The notes under the pieces are model-generated. The model was not told the DNA's origin. It did not search any database and saw nothing but the letters and a program-made list of their open reading frames with translations. A stretch of 14,387 nucleotides of DNA from Gammaproteobacteria bacterium. Its GTDB lineage: Bacteria > Pseudomonadota > Gammaproteobacteria > UBA9214. Shown in pieces: positions 6,323-13,610 of the stretch. Each line of letters opens with the position of its first letter. Within the stretch, counting starts at the first letter, position 1. The stretch is taken from the NCBI GenBank assembly GCA_030599705.1, contig JAUVNM010000013.1, positions 1 to 14,387 on the forward strand, given 5' to 3'. The position numbers were made by a program, and so were the translations under genes.

Positions 6323-8584
6323 ATGGAAACACTGGAACTCGATTACGAAGGCATTGAGCAGGTGCCGCTGAAGACCTTTACCGAGAAGGCCTACCTGGAT
6401 TATTCCATGTACGTCATTCTCGACCGGGCATTGCCGCATATCGGCGACGGCCTGAAGCCGGTGCAGCGGCGCATTGTGTATGCGATGTCCGAGCTCGGAC
6501 TGCTGGCGGCCACCAAGCACAAGAAATCGGCGCGCACCGTCGGCGACGTACTCGGCAAGTTTCACCCGCATGGTGATTCGGCCTGTTACGAGGCCATGGT
6601 GCATCTCGCGCAGTCGTTTACCTGCCGCTACCCGCTAATCGACGGGCAGGGCAACTGGGGTTCGCCCGATGATCCCAAATCATTTGCCGCCATGCGTTAT
6701 ACCGAGGCGCGGCTGGCGCCGTTCGCGGAAGTACTGCTCGCGGAACTCGGGCAGGGCACGGTCGACTGGGCACCCAATTTTGACGGCACCCTGCAGGAGC
6801 CGGTGCTGTTACCGGCACGGTTGCCGGGCGTACTGCTGAATGGCGCCGCCGGTATCGCCGTCGGCATGGCAACGGATGTTCCCCCGCACAACCTGAACGA
6901 GATTGCCGCGGCGACCATCCTGTTGCTGGACAAGCCGAAGAGCACGGTGGCCGAGCTGTGCAGGATCGTCAAGGGTCCTGACTATCCCACCGGTGCGGAA
7001 ATCATTACGCCGCAAGCCGAATTACTGGAGGCCTACCAGACCGGGCATGGCAGCGTGCGCATGCGTGCCTGTTATGAAACCGAGAACGGCGAAATTGTGA
7101 TCACTGCGCTGCCGTACCAGACATCAGGCGGCAAGGTGCTTGAACAGATCGCCGCGCAGATGGTGGCGAAAAAACTGCCCATGGTCGAGGACTTGCGTGA
7201 CGAGTCGGACCACGAGAACCCGACCCGCCTGGTAATCGTGCCGCGCTCCAACCACATCGATACCGGGGCCCTGATGTCACACCTGTTTGCGAGCACCGAC
7301 CTGGAACGCAGCGCGCGCATCAACCTGAACATGATTGGCCTGGATGGGCGTCCGGGAATCAAGGACTTGCGGGGCATCCTAAAGGAATGGCTTGAATTCC
7401 GTACCGTGACGGTAACGCGCCGTCTCCAGCACCGCCTGGACAAGGTGGACCGGCGCCTGCACCTGCTCGACGGGTTGTTGGTCGCGTTCCTGAATCTCGA
7501 TGAAGTGATCCGCATCATTCGCGCCGAGGACAAGCCGAAAGTGGCGCTGATCAGGCGCTTCAAGCTGTCCGAAGATCAGGCGGACTACATTCTCGACACC
7601 CGCTTGCGGCAACTCGCACGCCTGGAAGAAATGAAAATCAGGGACGAGCAGAAAGATCTTGCCGTGGATCGCGCCGAGCTGCAGAAAATCCTGAAATCCA
7701 GTGCGCGCCTGAAGACAATCATTAAAAAGGAAATCATGGCCGATGCGGAGAAGTTCGGTGATGCGCGCCGTTCGAAACTGGTTGAGCGTGATGCGGCGCA
7801 GGTAATGGACGAGGCGGCCCTGGTGCCAAGTGAGCAGGTAACCGTGGTGCTCTCGAAGAATGGCTGGGTGCGCGTGGCCAAGGGGCACGATATCGATCCG
7901 GCCGGGATGAACTTCAAATCCGGGGATGAATTCGCTGCCGCTGCGCGCGGACGCAGCAACCAGCTGGCGCTGTTCCTCGATTCCAACGGACGGGCCTATG
8001 CATTGCCGGCGCATACACTGCCAACGGCACGCGGACAGGGCGAGCCATTGAGTGGCCGGTTAAAGCCGGCGGACGGGGCGCGCTTTGTCGGCGTCATGGC
8101 CGGCGAGCCGGATCAGCTGTATTTACTGGCGAGTGATTCCGGTTATGGATTTGTAACGCGCTTCGGTGACCTGGTAACCCGTAACAAGGCGGGCAAGGCG
8201 GTACTGTCGGTACCGAAGGGATGCAGCGTGCTGCCACCCGTTCCGGTGCGCAGCCTGGAGGATGACTGGATTATTACCGTGACCACCGAGGGCTACATGC
8301 TGGTGATCCCGCTTTCCGATCTGCCGCAAATGACGCGCGGCAAGGGCAACAAGATCATCAACATTCCCTCCGCACGCCTCAAGAACCGGGAAGAGTACGT
8401 TGCCGCACTGGAATGCATCCAGGACGGGGAGAAACTGGTGGTCCATGCCGGCAAGAAGTACAAGACCATGAAGGCTGACGAGGTGGATGAGTATGCCGGG
8501 GAGCGCGGCCGCCGCGGGCGCAAGCTGGCGCGTGGCTACCGGAAGGTCGAGCGGATCGAGGTCGTTTATAACCTGGAGGAATAG
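6323..8584 (+). CDS. parC: DNA topoisomerase IV subunit A
   Basis: This 753-residue DNA-cleavage subunit of topoisomerase IV works with ParE as an A2B2 complex. The catalytic tyrosine is Y126 in [10 protein letters not shown], preceded by the [13 protein letters not shown] and [12 protein letters not shown] segments. S86 and E90 correspond to the quinolone-resistance positions S80 and E84 of E. coli ParC and are wild type. The C-terminal beta-pinwheel region contains the repeated degenerate blades ending in [13 protein letters not shown]. The frame is open back to a TTG at 6245 with ATGs at 6278 and 6308; the ATG at 6323 is chosen because GCGGGA lies just upstream and [12 protein letters not shown] aligns with gammaproteobacterial ParC N-termini. 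Length is close to the 752 residues of E. coli ParC. The stop is two bases from the convergent lipoprotein stop. Confidence 0.97.
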   Translation: METLELDYEGIEQVPLKTFTEKAYLDYSMYVILDRALPHIGDGLKPVQRRIVYAMSELGLLAATKHKKSARTVGDVLGKFHPHGDSACYEAMVHLAQSFTCRYPLIDGQGNWGSPDDPKSFAAMRYTEARLAPFAEVLLAELGQGTVDWAPNFDGTLQEPVLLPARLPGVLLNGAAGIAVGMATDVPPHNLNEIAAATILLLDKPKSTVAELCRIVKGPDYPTGAEIITPQAELLEAYQTGHGSVRMRACYETENGEIVITALPYQTSGGKVLEQIAAQMVAKKLPMVEDLRDESDHENPTRLVIVPRSNHIDTGALMSHLFASTDLERSARINLNMIGLDGRPGIKDLRGILKEWLEFRTVTVTRRLQHRLDKVDRRLHLLDGLLVAFLNLDEVIRIIRAEDKPKVALIRRFKLSEDQADYILDTRLRQLARLEEMKIRDEQKDLAVDRAELQKILKSSARLKTIIKKEIMADAEKFGDARRSKLVERDAAQVMDEAALVPSEQVTVVLSKNGWVRVAKGHDIDPAGMNFKSGDEFAAAARGRSNQLALFLDSNGRAYALPAHTLPTARGQGEPLSGRLKPADGARFVGVMAGEPDQLYLLASDSGYGFVTRFGDLVTRNKAGKAVLSVPKGCSVLPPVPVRSLEDDWIITVTTEGYMLVIPLSDLPQMTRGKGNKIINIPSARLKNREEYVAALECIQDGEKLVVHAGKKYKTMKADEVDEYAGERGRRGRKLARGYRKVERIEVVYNLEE

Positions 8585-8586
8585 GG

Positions 8587-9684
8587 TTACTGCTGCCTGT
8601 TCTTCAGTTCCTCGAGGCGCGCCAGCACCTTGTTGGCGCGTTCGAGGCGTTCCCTGATCCCGGTATTTTCAGGGTCCAGTTCCAGGGCGATGTTCCAGGA
8701 ACTGATTGCCTGATCGACCTTGTCGGCACGGTACAGGCGGTCACCCTTGTTCAGTAGTTCGGTTACCACCGGGTCAATGGCCTGGTCCAGCCTGGCCTGC
8801 ATGTCAACGGCGGCCGCTGTCTTGCGTTCGTGCGCGGGAATTTTACTGAAGCGCTCACGGGCGGTCAGCAGGTCATTTGCCTCCAGTGCCTGGCCGGTCT
8901 TCGCCAGCAGCTGCTGGGTCTTGTTCCGGCGTGTAATCGCCAGCTTCTTTTCTTTCCTGATGCGCCTGGTATGTTCTTGCTTTTCCTGCGAGTCCCGGCG
9001 TGATTCCTGTTGCTCCGCGAGACTGGCAAGGGCGGCCTGTACAGCCGGTGTAGCATCGATTGCGTGTGCCAGTTGCAGACAATCATCCGCTGTCACCAGG
9101 TCATCTTCCTGCATTGATTCCTGCCCGCATTGCAACAGCTCGCTTGCCAGGCCCGCCGCTTCCTGCTGGTACAGGGTATGGGTCCAGCGTTTGCCCAGTC
9201 CCGGCGGCTCGAGGTTCTGCTGTTCTTCATAGATTTTTTGCTGTTGCACGATATATCCGGCCCGCGCCACCAGCTTTCTGCGCTGGTTGTTACGCAAGCG
9301 CACATCACGTTTGCGGGCCAGGGTGCGCCGGTAATCATTCAGGGCGCTACTGTGCGGCAGATTTTCCAGGGCCTTGTCAAGCACCCCGATGGCACTGTAC
9401 AGATCACTGCCCGATTCCAGTGCCTGTGCCTCGGCAAGCGTCACCTGCTCGTATTCGGCAATCCGGGTATGCAGCATGGCGCGCTGTTCCGGCGTGTCCA
9501 GGTAGGGAAAATCATTGAGTAATTGCTCGGCGCGTTCGTACTGACGGTTTTCCAGCAGTGTATACAGATCGTCAGGGCGGTCTTCACCCACACGGATCGT
9601 CTCGATCTGGCTGCACGCGCCCAGCAGCGTCAGCAGCAGCAGTACTGCCGGCAGATCAGGACGCCAGCGATGCAAGGTATTCAT
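8587..9684 (-). CDS. TPR-containing lipoprotein of unknown function
   Basis: This 365-residue protein has a lipoprotein signal peptide: basic start, hydrophobic core and lipobox L21-G22-A23-C24. Residues S25-Q26 after the cysteine do not give the inner-membrane retention signal, so an outer-membrane anchor is likely. The mature part is almost all helical, with a charged stretch rich in Glu, Arg and Lys (about 225-255) and a clear tetratricopeptide repeat near the C-terminus (about 305-350: LNKGDRLYRADKVDQAISSW followed by ALELDPEN). Such proteins are usually scaffolds in envelope complexes. Its start overlaps the end of the adenylate cyclase gene by 29 bases, so translation is probably coupled and the two products may act together. 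I do not recognise a named family. Confidence 0.75.
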   Translation of the reverse strand: MNTLHRWRPDLPAVLLLLTLLGACSQIETIRVGEDRPDDLYTLLENRQYERAEQLLNDFPYLDTPEQRAMLHTRIAEYEQVTLAEAQALESGSDLYSAIGVLDKALENLPHSSALNDYRRTLARKRDVRLRNNQRRKLVARAGYIVQQQKIYEEQQNLEPPGLGKRWTHTLYQQEAAGLASELLQCGQESMQEDDLVTADDCLQLAHAIDATPAVQAALASLAEQQESRRDSQEKQEHTRRIRKEKKLAITRRNKTQQLLAKTGQALEANDLLTARERFSKIPAHERKTAAAVDMQARLDQAIDPVVTELLNKGDRLYRADKVDQAISSWNIALELDPENTGIRERLERANKVLARLEELKNRQQ

Positions 9685-11305
9685 TTTCTGCGGCCCGTGT
9701 AATCTGGTTGAAATGCCCGACCAGCCGCGCTTGCCATTCGGCTGTCAGGTCTTCGGCAACATAGGTGCTGACCGGGTCCCTGATACCGCGCAGCTGGAGC
9801 GCCTGGTATTCACCGGCAAGGACACGCTCCCTGACAGTGGGCTTCATGTACATTTCCCGGGAGATAACGATTTGACCCTTGTTGGCTATTCCGCACAGGC
9901 GTGATGCCAGGTTGACGGTGTCACCGACGACGGTGTATTCCATGCGTTCCCTGGAGCCCATGTTGCCTGCAAGCATGGCTCCAGAATTCAAACCGATTCG
10001 GAACTGCACCGGGAACAACCCTTTTTTCCTGCGCTGAGCATTTTCGTATTCAATCAGGCGCTGTATAAGCAATGCGCACGACAAGGCATGAAATGCGTGA
10101 TCCTCATCAGGCTGGGGTGCGCCGAACACCAGCATGACGCCGTCACCCATGTATTTGTCGACGGTACCGTGGTTCAGTTCACAGGCACTGGTAATCAGTG
10201 AAAAGTAGTCATTCAGAATCCTGACCAGTTCCTCGGGCTTCATTTTTTCGGCAATCCGGGTGAAGCCCACGATATCAGCGAACAGGACCGTACCCTCGAT
10301 ACGCTTGCCGCCGAGTTCAACCTCGTTGAGGTTTGACAGGATTTCCTGTGCTACGCCGGGGGACACGTATCTCGACAAGGCATTCTTGACCTGGGATTTT
10401 TCCAGCATGCCTTCAGCCATGTCATTGAAGGCAACCATCAACTGGCCGATTTCATCCGTGCGGCGCTCCTTGAACTGTTTGGTGTATACGCCTTTGCCAA
10501 TGGCGCGACTGGCATCCACCAGTGCGTCGATTGGCCCGGTAATCTGCTTTCCCAGCACGAATGCCATGGCGATGCCAAGCAGGATGATCAGGATGGTGGC
10601 GCCGATGATCGCCTGTTTTGCCTTTTTCTGCGAGCTTGCCACCCCGGACTTGCTGACCGTTACCATGGCATAGCCCACGATGACATCCTGGAATGTCACC
10701 GGTTGCATAAAGGAGATTACCTTGTCGGGAGCAGCGCTCCCGGTCGCCGGGAATTCCCATGGCTGTGTGTCCGGCTCGTTGCCCATCAACCGTTTGAGTA
10801 CAATTGCCTGGTAGCTGCTGGAGCCGTCGTGGTGCTGGCCGGTGTGTGAGACGGTTTCGCCTTCCACGCTCACGATGGCTGTGCCGACGATACTACTGCT
10901 GGTGGCGTAACCGGTTGTGATACCGTCGAGCGCGAGCTGGTCTTCGGCAAGCAGCGGTTCCTTTGCCGCTTTTGCCATCAGGCGTGCCAGTGTTGTGCCC
11001 TGGTCATTGAGCTGTTCAACGAACAGATTGGTCTGTTGCTGGATGATCATGGTGCCCAGCAGCCCCATGCAGATGACCACGAGTACGGTGATCAGCAGTG
11101 AAAGCTTGTAGACCAGGGGAATGCAATTGAAGCGGTGACGCAGTCTTGCCCCCAGTGTCAGCAGCAGGGGTTTTATTCCGAACAACTCCGTTCTTGCGCT
11201 GGTCGTCAGGCCCGACAGGAATGTCCGGAACTTCCAGTCTAGATTGCGGTAGCGGGTTGCCAGCCGGTAGCGGATGCCGGTCAGTCCGGTGGCCGTGTCG
11301 TTCAT
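9656..11305 (-). CDS. Membrane HAMP-domain class III adenylate cyclase
   Basis: This 549-residue protein should convert ATP to cAMP at the cytoplasmic face of the inner membrane. Order of parts: a cytoplasmic basic N-terminal extension (1-65), first membrane helix (about 66-88), an extracytoplasmic sensor segment (89-230), second helix (231-252), HAMP (253-305) and a class III cyclase domain (about 335-515). The two metal aspartates are D344 (FADIVGFT) and D388 (KYMGDGVM). The adenine-type residues K384 and D462 and the transition-state residues N465 and R469 (GDTVNLASRL) are present, favouring adenylate over guanylate cyclase. The ATG at 11305 with GGGGGTG just upstream is preferred over a TTG at 11338. 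It overlaps the lipoprotein gene by 29 bases and is divergent from DUF1015. The 65-residue cytoplasmic extension is unusual for this architecture. Confidence 0.9.
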   Translation of the reverse strand: MNDTATGLTGIRYRLATRYRNLDWKFRTFLSGLTTSARTELFGIKPLLLTLGARLRHRFNCIPLVYKLSLLITVLVVICMGLLGTMIIQQQTNLFVEQLNDQGTTLARLMAKAAKEPLLAEDQLALDGITTGYATSSSIVGTAIVSVEGETVSHTGQHHDGSSSYQAIVLKRLMGNEPDTQPWEFPATGSAAPDKVISFMQPVTFQDVIVGYAMVTVSKSGVASSQKKAKQAIIGATILIILLGIAMAFVLGKQITGPIDALVDASRAIGKGVYTKQFKERRTDEIGQLMVAFNDMAEGMLEKSQVKNALSRYVSPGVAQEILSNLNEVELGGKRIEGTVLFADIVGFTRIAEKMKPEELVRILNDYFSLITSACELNHGTVDKYMGDGVMLVFGAPQPDEDHAFHALSCALLIQRLIEYENAQRRKKGLFPVQFRIGLNSGAMLAGNMGSRERMEYTVVGDTVNLASRLCGIANKGQIVISREMYMKPTVRERVLAGEYQALQLRGIRDPVSTYVAEDLTAEWQARLVGHFNQITRAAENEYLASLAS

Positions 11306-11351
11306 GCCGCACCCCCGGTCGGGTAGTGCGCCAGGCAACGCGAGGCTGTCG

Positions 11352-11371
11352 GCCGGATCGCTGCATCCGGC
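11352..11371. promoter_or_regulatory. Inverted repeat in divergent intergenic region
   Basis: GCCGGAT and ATCCGGC form a perfect 7-bp inverted repeat with a six-base spacer, in the 119-bp gap between the cyclase and DUF1015 starts. It lies where the -35 region of the DUF1015 promoter would fall and could bind a dimeric regulator of one or both genes. It could equally be a chance hairpin in GC-rich sequence. Confidence 0.35.
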
Positions 11372-11380
11372 AGGTGCGTG

Positions 11381-11386
11381 TACAAT
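11381..11386 (+). promoter_or_regulatory. Possible -10 element for the DUF1015 gene
   Basis: TACAAT (5 of 6 to TATAAT) lies 38 bases upstream of the DUF1015 ATG. The -35 position (11358-11363) is poor and falls in the inverted repeat, which would suit an activator-dependent promoter. Weak call. Confidence 0.3.
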
Positions 11387-11424
11387 CGCAGTATTTCAGG
11401 TATGAATAAATCAGGATTGTTGCC

Positions 11425-12642
11425 ATGCCGTTGATTCGCCCGTTTGCCGGGTTGCGTCCTGCCAGGGGACGCGCCGGTGATGTCATTGCACCGCCCTATG
11501 ATGTGCTGGACAGTGTGGAGGCGCGTGCACGGGCACGGGGCAGGCCGTGGAGCTTTCTGCACATCTCCAAAGCGGAAATTGATCTTCCCGAGGATACCGA
11601 TCCCCATGATCCGGCGGTGTACCAACAGGCTGCCGCCAACCTGCAGGGGTTGCTCGATGCCGGTGTGCTGCAGCGTGACGACAGGCCCTGCTACTACGTT
11701 TACCGGCTGGTGATGGGGGAACACCGGCAGACCGGCCTGGTGGCCGCGGCATCTGTCAGTGACTATGACCGTAACCGGATTCGCAAGCATGAATACACCC
11801 GGCCCGACAAGGAAGATGACCGGGTCCGGCAGATCGAGGCCCTGAATGCCCAGACCGGGCCGGTATTGCTGGCCTACCGCTCGCGTCCGGAGGTGGATGC
11901 ACTGCTTGAATCGATCACCGCGGGAGAGCCGGACTGCGACCTGGTCGCCGCTGACGGCATTGCCCACAGTCTCTGGGTTGTCAGGGACAGCGGGCAGATC
12001 GATGCGATCAGCGCCGCATTCGATGCCATGGATGCCCTGTATATCGCCGACGGGCATCATCGCTCGGCTGCCGCTTCGCGGGTTGCCGCCGCCCGGGCAG
12101 CCGCGTGTGACGATGCCGGTTATTTCCTGGCGGTACTCTTTCCGCACAACCAGATGCAGATTCTTGATTACAATCGTGTCGTCAGGGACCTGAACGGCAT
12201 GACACCGGAGACCTTTCTCGCCGGCCTGACCGGGAATTTTACTGTGACGCCGGTTGCTGCCGCCTGTCACCCGCAGCGGCCGGGTGAGTTCGGTATGTAT
12301 CTCGGTGGCCAGTGGTATCGCCTGGGTATCCATGCAGAGCGGGTGCCGGATGACCCGGTGGGGCGGCTCGATGTCAGCCTGCTGGCCGACAATCTGCTGG
12401 TGCTGCTCGGTATTACCGATCCGCGGCGCGACCGGCGTATCGATTTTGTCGGTGGTGTCCGGGGACTTGCCGAGCTGGAGCGACGGGTGGACAGTGGTGA
12501 AATGCAGGTGGCCTTCTCGATGTACCCGACCCGCATGGAAGACCTGATGGCCGTGGCGGATGCCAACCGTGTCATGCCGCCCAAATCCACCTGGTTTGAA
12601 CCCAAGCTTGCCGATGGCCTGGTCTCGCACCTGCTCGATTGA
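11425..12642 (+). CDS. DUF1015 family protein
   Basis: This 405-residue soluble protein shows DUF1015 hallmarks along its length: IRPFAGLRP at the start, APPYDV (22-27), a basic-acidic IRKHEYTRPDKEDDR stretch (119-133) and the signature ADGHHR (208-213). As I recall, the family has been related to ParB/sulfiredoxin-fold serine kinases such as archaeal SerK, in which a free-serine kinase activity is known. In many bacteria it lies beside serA or serC. Neither is present here, so kinase activity on serine is only a possibility. AGGA lies about nine bases before the ATG. A 494-codon frame on the opposite strand is a high-GC shadow. The gene is divergent from the cyclase and followed by a 348-bp non-coding gap. 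Confidence 0.85.
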   Translation: MPLIRPFAGLRPARGRAGDVIAPPYDVLDSVEARARARGRPWSFLHISKAEIDLPEDTDPHDPAVYQQAAANLQGLLDAGVLQRDDRPCYYVYRLVMGEHRQTGLVAAASVSDYDRNRIRKHEYTRPDKEDDRVRQIEALNAQTGPVLLAYRSRPEVDALLESITAGEPDCDLVAADGIAHSLWVVRDSGQIDAISAAFDAMDALYIADGHHRSAAASRVAAARAAACDDAGYFLAVLFPHNQMQILDYNRVVRDLNGMTPETFLAGLTGNFTVTPVAAACHPQRPGEFGMYLGGQWYRLGIHAERVPDDPVGRLDVSLLADNLLVLLGITDPRRDRRIDFVGGVRGLAELERRVDSGEMQVAFSMYPTRMEDLMAVADANRVMPPKSTWFEPKLADGLVSHLLD

Positions 12643-12817
12643 TATGGCCCGGGGGCTGCTGTTCATCGGTTGCCGCATTACCTGACTGTCCATCCCTGCG
12701 TTGTTCATTGACAGGCCCGTTTCAGCACATGAAATTTCCGGGTAGGCAGCCCCGACTTCGGCAGAAATCAATGGGCCTGCTCCCATCTACCAGTTTTTCG
12801 GCATTTCCGGCCATTTC

Positions 12818-12831
12818 TTGATGCCGATCAC
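12818..12831. promoter_or_regulatory. FNR/ANR-like binding site
   Basis: TTGATGCCGATCAC matches the FNR consensus TTGAT-N4-ATCAA at nine of the ten defined positions; only the last base differs. About 20 bases downstream, TACGGT (12851-12856) could act as a -10 element, putting the site near -39 of a start at about 12863. That is close to, but not exactly, the class II activator position (-41.5). The transcript would lead into the acetyltransferase gene at 12991 or be a separate RNA. Confidence 0.4.
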
Positions 12832-12886
12832 ACCCGGAATGCGATGTGGGTACGGTTTTTGCGGGCCGTCCCGGGTGTTTTCCCGC

Positions 12887-12899
12887 CAGGAATTTCCTG
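12887..12899. promoter_or_regulatory. Perfect 13-bp palindrome, candidate operator
   Basis: CAGGAA and TTCCTG flank one central T. The site is about 90 bases before the acetyltransferase start, and no regulator is identifiable. Confidence 0.3.
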
Positions 12900-12917
12900 A
12901 TAGCATGCAAGTTACTG

Positions 12918-12933
12918 AAAAGAAGGTTCTTTT
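12918..12933. promoter_or_regulatory. AT-rich inverted repeat before GNAT gene
   Basis: AAAAGAA and TTCTTTT are perfect inverted arms around GG, 57 bases before the acetyltransferase start. It may be an operator; the run of T is short and no gene ends nearby, so it is not read as a terminator. Confidence 0.35.
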
Positions 12934-12990
12934 ATGGGGTCCCGGGCGCATGTCTCCGGGTGCCGTGAATCACTGCTGGAAGGGGAGTAA

Positions 12991-13515
12991 ATGATGCACC
13001 CGATTACTGTCAGGACAGAAGCGGCGGCGGATGTCCGCGCCATCGATGTGGTCCATATCAGCGCATTTGGCGGCGAGGCAGAGGCCCGCCTGGTCAGTGC
13101 CTTGCGCGATTCGTCCCTGTATAACCGCGAACTCTCGCTGGTAGCCGAGCTCAACGGACGCATCGTCGGTCATGTGCTGCTCACCCGGGCTGCCTTGCGC
13201 AGGGAGGGTGATGAAAAGAATGTCCTGGTACTGGGTCCGATGTCAGTGGTTCCCTCCCAGAGTCACCGTGGCATTGGTTCCGAACTGATCCGCGCCAGCG
13301 TTGATCTGGCAAAGGAGAAGGGCTACGGCGCCATCATCGTGGTCGGGCACCCCGAGTATTACCAGCGTTTCGGATTTGCACCCGCGAAAGAGCTGCAGGT
13401 GACGTGTAACCTTCCGGCACCGGACGATGCCCTGACCGTTATGGAAATCGTGGGGGGTATTCTTGCCGGTGGCGGGCATGTCGAGTACCCGGAACCGTTC
13501 ATGGAGCTCTATTAG
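12991..13515 (+). CDS. GNAT N-acetyltransferase, YhbS-like
   Basis: This 174-residue protein is a GNAT-fold acyl-CoA-dependent acetyltransferase, cytoplasmic. The acetyl-CoA pyrophosphate loop is visible as Q90-SHRGIGSELI (R93, G94, G96). The following VVGHPEYYQRFGFAPA stretch (117-132) is the hallmark of the YhbS-like subfamily. The acceptor substrate is not predictable. Two adjacent ATGs start the frame: AGGGGAG (12981-12987) is three bases from the first and six from the second (12994), so translation may begin at the second and give 173 residues. It follows a palindrome-rich 348-bp gap and is closed off by REP-like hairpins, so it is probably a single-gene unit. Confidence 0.87.
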   Translation: MMHPITVRTEAAADVRAIDVVHISAFGGEAEARLVSALRDSSLYNRELSLVAELNGRIVGHVLLTRAALRREGDEKNVLVLGPMSVVPSQSHRGIGSELIRASVDLAKEKGYGAIIVVGHPEYYQRFGFAPAKELQVTCNLPAPDDALTVMEIVGGILAGGGHVEYPEPFMELY

Positions 13516-13522
13516 CAAGGTA

Positions 13523-13595
13523 TTCCCGGCGAGGGCGCCGGTCCTACCGTTCGATTGATTCCCGTTACCCTGTAGGACCCGCGCCTCGCGGGGAA
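13523..13595. repeat. REP-like inverted pair after the GNAT gene
   Basis: An inverse unit (TTCCCGGCGAGG...GGTCCTAC, 13523-13547) faces a forward unit (GTAGGACC...GGGGAA, 13572-13595), the same family as the cluster at 5464-5617. It lies between the convergent acetyltransferase and PilZ-like genes, starts eight bases after the former's stop and could end transcription from both sides. Confidence 0.75.
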
Positions 13596-13610
13596 TCATT
13601 TGATTAATGA

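Larger units (their letters stand above)
12643..12990. other. Non-coding stretch with several palindromes
   Basis: No convincing gene is found in these 348 bases on either strand: short frames lack start signals and family resemblance. The stretch holds an FNR-like site (12818-12831), a perfect palindrome CAGGAA-T-TTCCTG (12887-12899) and AAAAGAA-GG-TTCTTTT (12918-12933), all upstream of the acetyltransferase gene. It is a likely regulatory region, or could encode an unrecognised small RNA. Confidence 0.5.

Noticed and set aside
6560..6600. Quinolone-resistance substitution in parC
   Set aside because: S86 and E90, equal to E. coli S80 and E84, are both wild type.
9713..11409. Small plus-strand frames opposite the adenylate cyclase
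   Set aside because: They have no ribosome binding sites, no recognisable family and are contained in the antisense of a strong coding gene.
11302..12786. A 494-codon open frame on the minus strand opposite DUF1015
   Set aside because: It lies fully antisense to a well-supported DUF1015 gene, overlaps the cyclase start and has low-complexity composition without family resemblance. Long antisense frames are common in high-GC sequence.
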